The notes beneath the pieces are model-generated. The model did not search any database. It was given only the letters and a program-made list of their open reading frames with translations, and was not told the DNA's origin. Both the position numbers and the translations under genes were made by a program. 64,000 bases of DNA from Isoetes taiwanensis (Eukaryota > Streptophyta > Lycopodiopsida > Isoetales > Isoetaceae): positions 8,376,779-8,440,778 of the forward strand of contig JAJEKV010000059.1 in NCBI GenBank assembly GCA_021234155.1, given 5' to 3'. Of this stretch, positions 22,962 through 35,228 are shown in pieces. The first letter of the stretch is position 1. Each line of letters opens with the position of its first letter.

Positions 22962-24100
22962 TTTTAGGGGGATTCTAATTTAAGTGTGTTGGATGAAATT
23001 GTTTGTTTTAATTAATATTAATGGTAGTTGTATGTTGGTTGTTATATTAAAAAGATTTTTTGGGCCCTTCGGGCCCTAGGAAATACCTAGGCACTTCAAC
23101 TTCAAAAGAAACACAGCTTCTGGAAAACATCTAAAATACTCCATACAAGCAACCCACAAGCAAAAGACAAAGTGTTTTTCATCCAAATTTTGATTTGCTT
23201 CAAACGCAAATAAAAATGTAAGTATATCCCAATCATACGAACACTACAAAGCTATAGAGTTCATCTTTTATTATTTCCAATCTCTGCTTAATGGGCGTAA
23301 GGAGATGACAAAATCCATAAAATCCCATATTTACATGTTTGTAGCAATGTCTGTAGCCTTGTAGCCTTGGAATCAACACATTTGGTAGGGAAGAAAATAT
23401 GCCACAAATCCTGCTAAAATCTCCATAGCTCCTATAATGCCACAAGCCTTGGAATCGACACATTTGGTAGGGGAGGAAATATGCCACAGATTCTAGATTC
23501 TGCTCATCTTCTATAATGCCACATCCCCCCGTAGAGAAACAATTTTAGTTCCCCATTCTATTGTACTGTAACTTATTTCAAAGGTAACCATGCAATACAC
23601 ATCGTAAATTTTAAAGCCGAAACGACTCTAGTGTTTCTAAAATTTGCATGACTTTCCCACGGACTTGCAAAGCTGCACCAGTCACACTCACGCATTGCGG
23701 TAACCATCTTCCATATCTAACTTAGGGTTTTCAATTTCTTCAAATACATGTTGCAATTACCGTCTATCTCACAAGAAGCTCCTTGAATCGGAGGTCTTAT
23801 GGGATGAAGATACCACTCTGCGAGACAATGGTATTTCCAAAAGCAGACCCGGAGGATGTAAGCAAAGGAAATGACATACCATTTTAAAAGGGATAAAACC
23901 ACGGAACTCTCATGAAGAAAACACGCCCGATTTCTTTAAACAATTATAGCACGACTTATGCATCTTAGTGTATTTTTTGAGGGCTTTTCAAGCATGAAAT
24001 GATCATAGGGATGCCTCCATTCTTCAAAATTATTGCTGCATTTTCGAGGAACCGGAAAAGGTTTATGCATATGAACCATCTTGAAGATGCCTACTTCCTT
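22962..24100. other. Non-coding stretch with short minus-strand coding-like patches
   Basis: No family was recognised. 23233-23487 (minus, open) contains two related patches with ACACATTTGGTAGGG. The palindrome GGGCCCTTCGGGCCC occurs near 23064-23078. No exon with both a splice site and a recognisable motif was found. Confidence 0.4.
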
Positions 24101-24109
24101 TATTTACGC

Positions 24110-24429
24110 CAATGAGGTTCGGAACTATAGGCGCAATGTGGGAAGCGGGCAGACCCGACTTCTAGCAATGGCCCATTGGAGCCGTGGTCAATATAATGAT
24201 CTGGTAGAACCATTGGTCGCCACTTGGAAAATAAGATTACATTAGTTAGTAACGTAGACTAAGCTTTGCCGAGAAACAAATTTACCTTTAATTTTCCATC
24301 GAGAAGTCCATCAAGTGCCATAAAATGAACAACATGAGATCCAAAACCCCCCACGCTTCCTTCTTCCACTGTAATCAACACTTCATGCCCTTTGGCAAGC
24401 AGTCTAATTAAACTGCCATCAAGATACGT
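24110..24429 (-). pseudogene. DXS: Fragment of 1-deoxy-D-xylulose-5-phosphate synthase (last two exons)
   Basis: The minus strand from 24429 to 24286 gives 48 clean codons with [18 protein letters not shown] and [11 protein letters not shown], then donor GTAAATTTG. After an intron (24223-24285) with acceptor TTTTCCAAG, an exon from 24222 reads WRPMVLPDHYIDHGS before losing homology and frame. This is the conserved C-terminal transketolase domain of plastid DXS, the first enzyme of the MEP isoprenoid pathway. Homology starts abruptly at 24429: the preceding RFCKP-type sequence of intact DXS is absent. The rest of the ~700-residue enzyme is missing, so it is a captured or relict fragment with intron retained, copied from genomic DNA rather than mRNA. 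Confidence 0.9.
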
Positions 24430-24592
24430 CTGTTCCTTCCTTGCTCACTGGAGTTCTGTCGCAACCATGCTACCAGGGTATCCATGCACCATACAACTGT
24501 AGGTCCACTGGCACAGTTCAGATATGCCCATGAACTCCTGTTATGTTTGCATAAAACAGTCTAAAAAGAGAAACACTATTTAAGGCAAAAAC

Positions 24593-24673
24593 CTGTATCA
24601 AGTCCCGCTTCATACTTGCAACAAGCCGCAAAGCAGTGTTAGCAATAGAATGATGTTTCCTTCCACCAGATAT
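24593..24673 (-). pseudogene. BRF1: Single exon of TFIIIB subunit BRF1
   Basis: 81 bp (27 codons) between acceptor CTAG (24674-24676) and donor GTTTTTGCC (24591-24592). It reads HHSIANTALRLVASMKRD followed by LIQ. This matches the second cyclin-like repeat of the RNA polymerase III factor BRF1, where plants have ASMKRDWIQTGRKPSG; here Trp is replaced by Leu (TTG). No other BRF1 exon is visible nearby. It lies 160 bp from the DXS fragment on the same strand, although these genes are unrelated, which implies transduplication by a mobile element. Confidence 0.72.
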
Positions 24674-24999
24674 CTAGACCTGCATTCGATACCGACATCA
24701 TCCCTTTCTATTATTTTAGTGATCTTTATTTTGCTTGGACGCTTACGCCATCTTTGTTGCCTTGAAACCCACCCGGACCGGACACAGCGGGCTTTATTTC
24801 TTGCTCTATTCTTCTCGCGGTTACCTCGCCGACCCATATCCCTCTGCCCCTTCTATAGTTATAGAAATTGAATCGATATGGGTTCAACCTCAAAGAACTA
24901 ACACCCAGGCTGTGCAACAAGATAAGAAAATAGGCTTAGCTGATCCGACATCATTAGAGTTTTTTTGAGGTCAAATAAGGGCCTCCTAAGAATATATTA

Positions 25000-26340
25000 G
25001 GGGGGCCGCCACGTAGGATGCCGAACCTAGCTTCCCCCTCCATACCTAAATTTCACTCTCCCCTAACCTAACTACCTAACCTCCGAACCTAACCCCGAAC
25101 CTAACCCCATAATCATTATTTCCTAACGACACGAATATTTGATGATTATATCTAGGATTTTCGTTTTCCCACCTTGAGCTTATGCCATCGAGCTTCAGCA
25201 CCATCGATTGAGCTTGCCCTCGTGCCATCGACCTTGCCATCCAGCGCCATCGGCGCCAACGATCTTGCCATCGCGCCCGGGCGGTTTTGAATTCGAATTA
25301 TGGCAGTTCTTGCCCGCAAAATAGCCGAAATTTTTTCAATTTAAGCTCGTTTTGTTGGCAAGAATCTTCTAATCTAATCTCGCTCCGGTTCTCGGTCTTT
25401 TGCAACGTCAATGGCAAAGGTATTTGGTTTCCGAAGTCGTCATTGCATTCCTTTGAGTGTTCTTCCTTCTAATACTTACGTTTGGGGATCAAACTAATTC
25501 CGAGGGGTCAATTTAGAGTGCAAGTGCCAAAAGAATGCCTGCCTTACGGGAATAAGTTCACTTGGAAGCAACCAATAGATGAAGATGCATTGCGAGCTTA
25601 CGGAGCCATGAATATAGACCTCTCCGCTAAAGGCCAAGCTGTATCCATGTGATCCTTTCACTCGAGCCCATCAAACTTCCACTCTGCATCGGTCTTATTG
25701 AATTTGCTTGTAAGGGACAGGCAAGGGTTACTAGGTTCTTGTAATAATTTGGTTAATGGTAATCTTGATCCACATTTGCGTGCCATGTATAACCACTTGT
25801 ATGGATTCAATTGCAAAGTTTTATCGGATGTTAATCGGCTCAACAGGCGAACTACTTTACATCTCAACAATGCATAAGCTCAATGAATTGGAGGTAGAAA
25901 ATCAGAAATTAGTGGTGAGATGAATGCAACTTGCAGACAAGGAATGAAGAGGGTTGCGCAAGAAAAATGATTCCCTTCACAAGCCGGGTCAAGCGCTTAA
26001 AAGAACTCCACTTGGGGATCGGGGAGAGGGCAAAAACCCACGAAGCCCATAAATATATTAGCCCACGGGGTGGAGGCTCAAAAAAAAAAGGGTCATGGCT
26101 ATTAAAAAGCTTGTTGATCCAAATCTTGCGAGAAGAAAATAAGAAAAACCTGCTAATATTGCGGTTTATTAAAGAAATTAGTTACTAAAGATGATGTATT
26201 GAGAATGTTAAAGCTTCTGGTAGCATTCAACTTAGGAAAGCTGTAGTACATCAAACTGTTGCGGGGAGTTGGGGAACAGTCAAACCTCGAGAATCGATTA
26301 AAGAAGTGTGACAATGTCGAATAAGTAGGCAAGCTTATAT
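25000..26340. other. 5' part of the 12.9-kb element, no recognised domain
   Basis: Contains a CCTAACC/CCGAACC-type simple repeat (25065-25110), then short plus-strand frames that may be early exons of the transposase-like gene. None has an identifiable motif. Confidence 0.35.
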
Positions 26341-26344
26341 TGCT

Positions 26345-28061
26345 TTGTTCGGATGCTTGCGGGATGGCTTTAAACAACAAGGCATTACCAAAACTATTCT
26401 ACTACCAAGGATGACTAGCGTGATGACTTGTAGGTCATCGAAAACAGACAAGTGCAAGAGCTTCTTGGTGATATGTATCGGTGACCCGCCGGTGTCAACT
26501 TGGATACATTGGCATCCTATACCAAAGGTAAGAAGAAGTCGAAGTTTGGTGATACTTTACGCCTTAATGAAAATAACAATTCTTTGGATAGACTTAACTA
26601 GAATGCTTGACTTTTTGGTTCGATTTTATGATATGAAGGTAGAAGAGTCTTGTTGGCAAACTAAGAATTGTTTTGAAGCTGGATGAAATGGAATTGGTGA
26701 AAGGCGAGAAGTACGAGAGGGTTTCGTTGAGTCTAATGAACGAGCTTTGAATACGAGGGAATGAAGAGTCAAATCTAGATGATAAGTTTTCCGTCCGGTC
26801 CCAAGATCACATTTGGTGGGTTGGTTTATTTCAGTACCGAGAGGAAAATCACGATTATCTTGAAATGGGTTTTGATCAAACACCCATTCCCACAATGATT
26901 GCCTCTCACGGAATCGGAGAAAAACTTGCGTTCACGGATATGGTGAGTACGAGGTTGAATGGCATCTTCTTTGCAGATTTGAAGACAATAAAATGCATGT
27001 ACGAGAATGAAGCATGGTCTTTGGTAAGACTACTCATGCTTGTCCCTACCGTCTCTATGCAAGAAGAGATTCAAATTGGATTGGACAAGAGTACATTAGG
27101 CCGTGTCCGGGATGAGCCACCAAATAGAGAGGAGAAGGACACAACCTTGATGCCAATTACGCCAATTCCGTTAAGAAGAGTACACATATGCACCCTTCAT
27201 GCTTTCTTGAGAATCATAGACAAGATGGTTTACATGAGTATCTGTTTTGCTTGGAATAAATCACCCCAAAGCTCTAGGGAAGCTGCCATGCATGAAGTTG
27301 AAAAGGTGCTATCTAATGTGGGACTTCATGGTGGGCACTACAAAATACTTCAAGATCCAAAGGTATCCGCAAGGTTCCCCGAAACCCGGTATGGGTGGTC
27401 CAAAGGCTAAGAGGTTTTGCCTCCCGAAAAAAGAGAACTTATCCGGTGTTTGGGAAGCTTACAAGGATCTTATTGCAGGTGAGGATGATCGAAATGATGC
27501 GGTGGCGGATCACTTTGAAGAAAATCAAGGCATGGCGGGATTTCTCTGTCTTGGTAAAGGAAATGCAAAAAAGGTAGTCTTGGGGAAAATGATGTTGCCA
27601 AATTCCAGAGGCAAATCACAAACTTCACTAAGTCTTTCCCGACGGCATGGGGTGAGGCCAATTTGACTCACTATGTCCATATTCTGTTCGCACATGGCGT
27701 GTGGTTTGTCGGGGAGTATGGAAGCACAGGAATTTGGAATACGGGGAATGGAGAAGTCCCATAAGCAAGCAAAGAATGCATTCTTCCGTTCACTCAACAC
27801 GGAGGTTCAGTTGGGAATTCCTTGCAGCGGATGTGTCAATGGTTTTTACAGAAGGATCGTGTGCAAGTGGGTGAAGAAATCACGGAACCCAGTGAATCAA
27901 CACTTGCTAAGTTGTTTAGACAAAAACCAGTAGGGAAAAAGAGGGCAGCTTGGTATAAGTCCGCAAATGTTGAGCGATCAAGGGAGTGGAGATCAATGAG
28001 ATGTAGGCAAGGCAAAGGTTATGTCCAGATTGAGAGCTCCCCGATAACGTCTCTCCCGTAA
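26345..28061 (+). pseudogene. Transposase-like protein, frameshifted
   Basis: Successive plus-strand frames give LDEMELVKGEKYERV-like sequence (about 26680-26730), GLNGIFFADLKTIKCMYENE (26950-27015), EKVLSNVGLHGGHYKILQDP (27300-27360), GPKAKRF, THYVHILFAHG-like (27665-27700), GEYGSTGIW-like (27715-27745), MEKSHKQAKNAFFRS (27750-27795) and NGFYRRIVCKW (27838-27870). From memory, a similar order (HY.H.L.AHG, EYGS..IW..QGMEKSH) occurs in uncharacterised proteins of ferns and some invertebrates. DDE-transposase function is inferred from the TIR-bounded context. At least six frame changes prevent a single ORF. Confidence 0.5.
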
Positions 28062-28129
28062 AGAGTTGGTTTATTTATCGGTTCGATAGTGCTTTCGATG
28101 TCGCGAAATGTTTGGTTGTAAGTAAATTG

Positions 28130-28460
28130 GATGCATGTATTGCGCATCGTGGCCACAGTCGCGAGAATATGGGCCCAGAATCAAAATCGGATCCGCGTAT
28201 TTTCGCACCGTAGCCCTCGTCTGCGAAATAGGCCCTTCAATAATTTGTAATCGGAGTCGATTTCCGCGTGGCTACTTCTCATGAAAATAGGCCCTTGAAT
28301 AATTTGTGATCGAATCGATTTCACATCGTGTAGCCACGGTCGCGAAATAGGGCCTTCAATAATTTGTAACTTCGGTCGATTTAGACCGCGTGGCTACGGT
28401 CGCGAAATAAACCCTTCAATAATTTGTACGAGTCAATTTCGCACCGTGGCTCACGGTCGA
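28130..28460. repeat. ~60-bp hairpin minisatellite, five units
   Basis: The phrase AATAGGCCCTTCAATAATTTG recurs at about 28227, 28287, 28347 and 28407 (period 60). Each is followed by a degenerate palindrome of the form CGATTT..ACCGTGGCTACGGT..CGAAAT. It directly follows the transposase-like gene. Another partial unit lies at 29750-29830. Confidence 0.8.
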
Positions 28461-28679
28461 AAATATGGGCCAAGACTAGAGAATATTAACATATTAGAGA
28501 ACATATTAACATATTAGAGAATATTTATAGAACATATTATCACGGTATCATATGAAATATTTATGATAGATAGCAAAGGTTACTAGAGACCACGGTATGT
28601 CCCTAGTAACGTTCCCCTAGGTTCCTAACCCTTCCCTTCCCTTCCCTGCGAGGTGTAACCCATGCATCCGGGTTAGGAA

Positions 28680-30480
28680 TCAAGAGCTCACGCTCATCCC
28701 AAACGATTCTTCCCACCATATGGGGTACCTAGTCATTAGAAAAAGTAATTCCGTGAGGATGATACTCACGGAAGAAGAAGAGGGACCCAACTCCACAAAA
28801 CCGTTGTACTCATTGTAGTACACCCTAATAAGGCCATACATCCGTCCCCTTAGAAATTTCATGAATGAACTCGATATGTATGCATCGAGAGTGTGCTAAA
28901 TATCCAAAGACGAAGAAGAGGCCTCAATTGCTTTGAGCATCTCGTCCCGATAAGGAGGGGGGTTCAAGCATTCCCCTCATTGCAAGTCTCCTATAACATT
29001 GGGATGGATTAATTTCCATCGGTGGCTCATGACCACAATCAAATCGCTCGAATGAAGTTGATCAACTCCATTGTAAGCTCCTTGGTGGGGCTGTGGCGCA
29101 ACCTCCACTCCAAGAAATGGTCCCATAGCTCATCCATTCCGGGCCGCATTGCAATGCACGGGGCATGCTTCGCAGCCTTCCTCGAGTAGCCCGGGGAGGA
29201 TTGGGTCCAATCATTTGCACAAGCAAGCAAGGAACAAGGAGCCGAGCAAGGAACAAGGCAAGGAGCAAGAAGCAAGGAAGAGGACCAAGTAGCAAGGAAC
29301 AAGGATCAAGATCAAGTAGGAAGAAGCAAGGAACAAGGAAGATCAAGGAGCAAGAAGATCAAGGAACAAGGAAGACCAAATAGCAAGAACCGGTAGATGA
29401 AGTAGCAAGGAACAAGGAAGATCATGGAACAAGGAAGCAAGGAACAAGATCAAGTAGCAAGATCAGGAGCAAGGAACAAGACCAAGTAGCATGAAGTAGC
29501 ACGAAGATGAAGGAGCAAGAAGCAAGGATCAAGATCAATTAGCAAAGAACACGGAACACAAGGTGAGAAGTGAAAGCAAGGTGAGAACACGAGAAGTGAA
29601 AGCAATGTGAAAACATGGAACAAAGGTGAGAAGTGAAAGCAAGGTGAAAGAATTTATAGCTACGACTCCAATAATGTTGAAGTATAATACTAATATCGTT
29701 GAAGTATAATACCACAAGAGCGTGAATACCGTTGAAGTACTAATCATTGTAGCCCGCGTAAAATAGGACCTTCAATAATTTTTTAAGTGAGGCGATTTCA
29801 AGACCGTGGCCACGGTCCCAATATGACTACAAATAAAACATTCACACGAGAAAATACAAGGAAAATGGTAGAAGAAACCATTCAATTACACTAAAAGTGT
29901 AAGATTGCCAACATAATACATGATAATATGAGGTCATTTACTTAATTACACGGAAAATCACTTGCTTATATCTTAATTTCTATGAAAATCTTTATACCAG
30001 TCCAAAGGAGTATCTTCACTGTGATATGTACGTATTATGTCTTTGTGTGCTATGTAGCCATAGGTCACGTGTATCCCAAGGAATTGTATCCCGGTGGGGA
30101 ATCTAGGCAAGAACCACGGGATGTTGAAGTCAAGGGAAACGGAATAGGAGCTTACCAATATCCACAAAAGATTTGTAATGGAAGTCGAAAAGTTCAATGA
30201 GGATATAAATCCTATTCTTCTCATTAGTAGGAATGACCGGAGGCACATACCGATCCAGAGAGTAGGCCATGAAACCATGGAAAAGCATGTCCTTCAACCT
30301 GTTCTAGCCTATCTTCTAAATCGAGGGGGTTCAAGAAGTCCCAAAGCACTTAGAGTGAACCTTGCTTCACTTTCAATTGATCTCCTCCAAAGGAGGGAGA
30401 TGACGAAGTATAGCGATCGATAACGGTTGATCAGCTGCCTTGCAAGCTCGTGGTTGGACCGTGGCGCCATCGATGCTCCC
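28680..30480. repeat. Purine-rich low-complexity tract and possible duplicated module
   Basis: 29224-29660 is made of AAGGAGCAAGGAACAAGATC-type and GGTGAGAAGTGAAAGCAA units on the plus strand. On the minus strand, 29100-29040 (RHSPTKELTMELINF) and about 30470-30405 (the corresponding frame) are related, suggesting a duplicated coding module about 1.4 kb apart. No family was recognised. Confidence 0.45.
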
Positions 30481-30789
30481 AAAAGTTGTTAAAAAATCAT
30501 CAAAAGTGCACGATTAACTCTACCGCGACGCTTGCGGTGTTCCGGATCAGCCCGTGAGGATGTTCTTGCAAAGTTACCATTTGCAAGAAACTAGTGGAGC
30601 AGCATGTGCAAAGTAAAGAGCAACAAGAAGCGGACGGGAGGCAAGGAGCATGCAAACAAGAAGCGGATAAAGACAAGGCATAGATGCCTATTTAAAGAGA
30701 AATCAGGTATATATGCTATATATCGTTACATTATATTTACATATTGTAGCTCCGTGGTATACGAGTACCATACAAGTATGTATATGATA

Positions 30790-31650
30790 ATAATTTTGGT
30801 ATGTATATACCATCAATAATTTCTATGTATATACCACAATAATTTTTACGGGTATATACCATCAATAATTTTTGGTGGGTATAAATATACATCAAATTGC
30901 CGAGTGCAGCAATATTGGCCTCCGCCTAGCCATGTGGTCTCATTCTCGTCCCGAGCGTGATTCCATTACACCGCAAGATGAATCACGAAAATTTCAAGCA
31001 AAGTTGTCGTGGCGAGAAATACCCATGGAAGATCGGATGACCACTGCCGTTCTCAATCCTCGCTATTATCCCCGATCCCTTCATGTTATCATCCATCTAA
31101 TATGGAATAGAGAGCATCAAATGTACATGATAGAAAAGATCATTTGGGGTGCTGGTGACAATGACTCGGAAGAGTCCCCTAACTCAATACTCGAATGTAT
31201 ATACGCTATATATATTACATTATATACATGTGTATTTTGTACATTATGCTCGTATGTATAACCAATAATGCTTTTGCTTTCTGATTGCATGTCAATAATT
31301 TTGTTCGATATAAGTAGGGTTCCACTCAATGCGTATACGCCCATTTGCTATGTCTCGGCCTCCTCGTCCCAAGATATGGACTCCATTACTTGCACTATGA
31401 CATATAATGATATTCATAGATGTTCTCGGAGGGTATCCCCTTGATCCCCGGCCGGAAGGAGTAGCGGAGGGTCGAAATCGTTCTTCCTGAGGGTTTTATC
31501 GTGTTATTATCCACCTTTGGAGGTTCCGGGCGTGGCGTCTATGAGATTAATCGCATCACTCAACTACCTTTTCATGATGATCCCGTCGCGAATAAGCTTC
31601 TTCATTCATGTATGCTATGCCTCTTATATGAGTTCTATGTACATGCTATG
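30790..31650 (+). other. AT-rich ~30-bp repeats and exon-like unrecognised frames
   Basis: 30795-30890 has three units of TATATACCATCAATAATTT type. 30872-31261 is open on plus (PRYYPRSLHVIIHLIWN). A related-looking patch follows at 31410-31600, interrupted by indels. A two-copy 30-bp duplication (TATGCCTCTTATATGAGTT) lies at 31605-31665. Confidence 0.35.
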
Positions 31651-31799
31651 CCTCTTATATGAGTTATAAGTATGTAACCATAAGTGATACATGTGATCCG
31701 TCCTATTTACCGCACATTTTCAATTTGGAAAGCTCTTGGCCATTTTCCTTACGTGTAGATTCTAAATTCAGTTCAGCATTCTCTTCACAATGTGTGGAA

Positions 31800-32010
31800 T
31801 AGTGCATTTTACGCATCGTAGTCACGGTCTTGAAATTGCGCCCTCCAAAAACTTTGGAACCACTATTTTTTCCGCAGTAGCCCACGGTCTTGAAATAGAC
31901 TTTCCCAAAGAATGTGGAATAGTCATTTTAAGCCCGTGTACGCAAGTGCGAAATAGACCTTCCCACGTAATATGGAATAGTCATTTTCGCATCGTGGCCC
32001 GCGGTCAACA
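31800..32010. repeat. Hairpin minisatellite, ~60-bp units
   Basis: Three to four units of CAC(G)GTCTTGAAAT..CCTTCCAAA..TGTGGAATAGT with degenerate palindromic cores, the same type as at 28.1 and 33.6 kb. Confidence 0.65.
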
Positions 32011-32712
32011 CTAGTAGATAAATGCACAAATGCCAATAAATAGAATTGCAAATAATTACGATAAATATAAAACACTCATGACGATAAATACTAAAACACT
32101 CATATATTAAGAAACAAAAAAGTGTTACAAAAAGGATGCTAAGGGAGGCATCCACGAAGTATCTAGCTAAAGCATAATCGTTGGCCTGCCGCGGAACACG
32201 TCCTCTGTGCACACAATAAATGGACATCTTTGTCCTCAAAGAGGCTAATTAGATGAGCCTCCTCACGCCTCTTGCAAGATGTCCAAGGCCTCTGCACGGA
32301 TTCTATTCACCTCCTCCTCCACCATCGGGCCAAGTGCGGTGCTCTGTCCCTCCTCTTGCTTCTTGCTTCCTTCCTCCTCTCAATAATTTCACGCATCTCA
32401 AACCTGACCATTCTAGCGAAGGCAAGCTTGGGAATCGAGGGCTGGGTGCGTGCTGCCCGTGCTGATCTCCCTCAAAGCACGAAAGTGCCGGAGGAGCACC
32501 CTTCATCTTCTCGGGCCACCATATCTAACACTAGGCTCCCCTTCCTTAGGCTTCCGCTTATTACCAAGCTTATCGGTCTCCCACGATCTCTCTCAAATTG
32601 TCTCAAGTAGGAACAAGCCTAGGAGGCTTTGCCGCTCCTGATTTCTTGACACCGGATTTCAGCTTTACGGGGCTTCCTAGAACCTTTTCCACTCGAACTA
32701 GGGTTCCCGGGA

Positions 32713-33501
32713 TCAACATCTTTGGTCCACCCGATGATCTTCTTTGGCGGCCGATCCGGGCTGATTTTCTTTGGACCAGTGATCTTCGATCTTGTTGGCC
32801 CGTCCCGATCCTGGGCGATCATGCCGGACCACCGATGCGGTCATGTCGCACTTCCATAGTCCGCAGCTTCCTCCCCCCACCACGCCAAACGTTTGGGAAT
32901 GCAATAGTGGTCCCAACGCCCGGGAGACGCAGGAGATAGCCCGATTCATGAGCCATCGGGCACCATGGCCTCCCAGCAACCGCCAAAGCACTGCCGCGTG
33001 TAGACCCCCAATGGTTTCAACACGTAATCCAGCCTCATTACACAAGAACCGAATGGCCGTGGACTCGTCACGGACATGGATGACATCAACACAGGCCACA
33101 CACGTATGACCCGGCGGCTTCCTCCAATGTCTCCGCCGGTGGGTGGGGAACGGCAGTTGGTTGTTGATCGAGTTGCGTCCATCGCTACCACAATACGGAT
33201 CATCCAGAACTGGAATATTGTGGCGCATAGCGTCACGGAAAACTCCTTCCCCAACAACCTTACCCGCCGGCAAGAAGGTGGCCCCACTAGGAAGCACGGG
33301 TTTTTGAATATTCGTCCACACTATTACTAATAGTGTGGACGACATTTCCAAGGGTTTGCCCTCAAGTCTTCCAGAAGGACAACCTCCTCTACGCCCATCT
33401 GGCGGCTTGTGATGGGAATAAATCAGCCCCTCGTGATTGGAATAGAAGTCTCTACGCGCTAGTAATGACCTCATCAACATTCCCGCGCCAAAGCGCCTCA
33501 T
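32713..33501 (-). CDS. Unrecognised 262-codon ORF of the 12.9-kb element
   Basis: The longest intact frame in the element. It contains FRDAMRHNIPVLDDPYCGSD, HTCVACVDVIHVRDESTAI and GLHAAVLWRLLGGHGARWLM, a compact folded-looking core, followed by a basic C-terminus. A Cys pair (CVAC) and several His residues could bind metal, but I cannot name a family. The minus strand matches the ORFs at 34.2-35.2 and 36.4-37.4 kb, so these could be exons of one gene running leftwards. The start codon is not supported by any promoter or splice evidence. Confidence 0.4.
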   Translation of the reverse strand: MRRFGAGMLMRSLLARRDFYSNHEGLIYSHHKPPDGRRGGCPSGRLEGKPLEMSSTLLVIVWTNIQKPVLPSGATFLPAGKVVGEGVFRDAMRHNIPVLDDPYCGSDGRNSINNQLPFPTHRRRHWRKPPGHTCVACVDVIHVRDESTAIRFLCNEAGLRVETIGGLHAAVLWRLLGGHGARWLMNRAISCVSRALGPLLHSQTFGVVGGGSCGLWKCDMTASVVRHDRPGSGRANKIEDHWSKENQPGSAAKEDHRVDQRC

Positions 33502-33599
33502 TTTGTGGGATTTCGTGAGCTAAGCCTTCCATGGACATGAGCGGATTTTAGCAAGGAGAAGAAATTCAATTAAGCAATATTGTCGTCCCGATCCCATAA

Positions 33600-33990
33600 A
33601 ACCCCTACACCGAAAAATGTTCGGTAGCCCGCGAGTGCGAAATCGGGCAGTCAAAAGCTGCCGACATCTTTGTTTTACCGTAGCCCGGTCGCGAAATAGG
33701 GCAGTCAAAAAATCGCAGACGGCTGTTTTCGACCGTAGCCACAGGCGAAATCGTCAGGTCCTAAAATCGCCGACATCCTTTTTTCGACCGTAGAGCCCCG
33801 CGGTCTTGAAATAGGGCAGTCAAAATCGCTAGATAGAATGACTGTGTTTTATGCAGCCATTACGCAATCTTGAAATAGGGTAGTCCAAAATTGCCGACCG
33901 CTTTGTTTTAGATCTTTGTAGCCACGGTGCGGCGAATCGCCTGGACCAAAGCTGGCGACATCCTCGTTTTCGCATGTAGCCACCATTAAA
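33600..33990. repeat. Hairpin minisatellite, ~60-bp units, TTTCGACCGT arms
   Basis: Six or so units combine GGGCAGTCAAAA..TCGCCGACATC with a palindrome whose consensus arms are TTTCGACCGT and ACGGTCGAAA around AGCC. Individual copies carry small deletions. Confidence 0.8.
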
Positions 33991-34169
33991 AGTATACCTA
34001 ACATATACATCTAACAAGGATTTATTGCTCACATTGAAGTCTAACAATTAATGAATATCATAAATGAACATTCATACAAAAACAATTTAACATATGAAAA
34101 CAATTGATACATTATAGAAAAGACAATTTATAGAAAAGACATTATATTCATACATAAGTTTTTTTAAGT

Positions 34170-35228
34170 ACATTTCCTTTTCTTGGCATCGTGGGCTGTA
34201 GTACCCGAATCAAAATCTTCTAAGTCCTCTTCTTTTACTCCAGCCCCAATTGCATCTAACGGATACAATATGTCGGTCCTTTACATTACGCACCGGACAA
34301 GCCTTGATGTTTCCTTGTCCGCTCCACCCAAGCCTAGAGCTGCTTTATTTGCAAGGACAGAGTACATTTTGAAGCCCCCGAAGACATACATTGCGATAGC
34401 CCCCTCATCTTGCTACCACTTTCGAATATAGTTTGAGGCTAGGGGCACGTGGTTGCCGACCAATGACAGAGCCTTAAGCTTGAGGACCTCCAGACTCTCG
34501 GATGGACTATATTTATTGTGAAACACAATAATTTCCCCTTGTGAAGGTAGCCCATATAATGTGCACATCTTTGGCGTCCCTACCTAGGGTGACTCTCGAT
34601 GCCTTGCACGTAAGTCATCAATAAATAACTCTGCATAAAAAAAAACATCGATTCAAGAAGAAATAGAAAATGAAACCGATAAATACCTCTCTTTTGTCCC
34701 GCTCGACAACAAATTTGGGTTTGTTATTTTGAAAGGACTTGACGGCTCACGTTCTATGAATTGAAGGTGTTTGAAGAGCTAGCGACTTCAAATTTGACAT
34801 CTTTCACTTTGCTTCATACCCCCTTCACTTTGTTGCATGACAATTTCAAATGCATCCTCCGGAGGTATTGAGGATCCATCATAAGTCACAGCCTCCATCA
34901 TTTTATGCAGGGACATCGGTCTCAAAGTCTATAAGTCCTCCCAGGGCCTACAACATGGGCATATATCCGCCCAATATCTGCGTCTTCTCTCAACCTGTCG
35001 CCGGATATGTCCGTGACAACAAGTATGGTTTCCCACCTACATGGATGGGATATGCTTCCCGATAGCCCCAAGTAGATAACTTTTTCTCGGAGACCTCTTC
35101 GTTTCCACAACCTCGATCTCCTCATTTTCGATCACAGCTTCTCTTCCTCGGGATCTATCGGCTCCTCTACGGTGGTGAGGCGTTGTTCGTTTTCGCCGCG
35201 ACACATGCACTTGAAGAAGAAGCGGCAT
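34170..35228 (-). pseudogene. Unrecognised minus-strand coding sequence, broken
   Basis: Frames at 35228-35037 and 35125-34922 overlap and read a basic, acidic-patched protein (EVVETKRSPRKSYL, then DISGDRLREDADIGRIYAHV). Further coding-like pieces run to a stop near 34170, close to PTMPRKGNVL. Indels interrupt the frame several times. No domain was recognised. Probably one gene with the neighbouring minus-strand ORFs of the element. Confidence 0.35.

Noticed and set aside
24610-24837. 75-codon basic minus-strand frame (RRGNREKNRARNKARCVRSG)
   Set aside because: It overlaps the BRF1 exon in another frame; composition comes from CG-rich flank, with no domain.
26083-26096. A-runs at several places (13.79, 26.08, 34.64, 57.96 kb) as retroposon tails
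   Set aside because: No matching target-site duplication could be found around them, unlike the four insertions reported.
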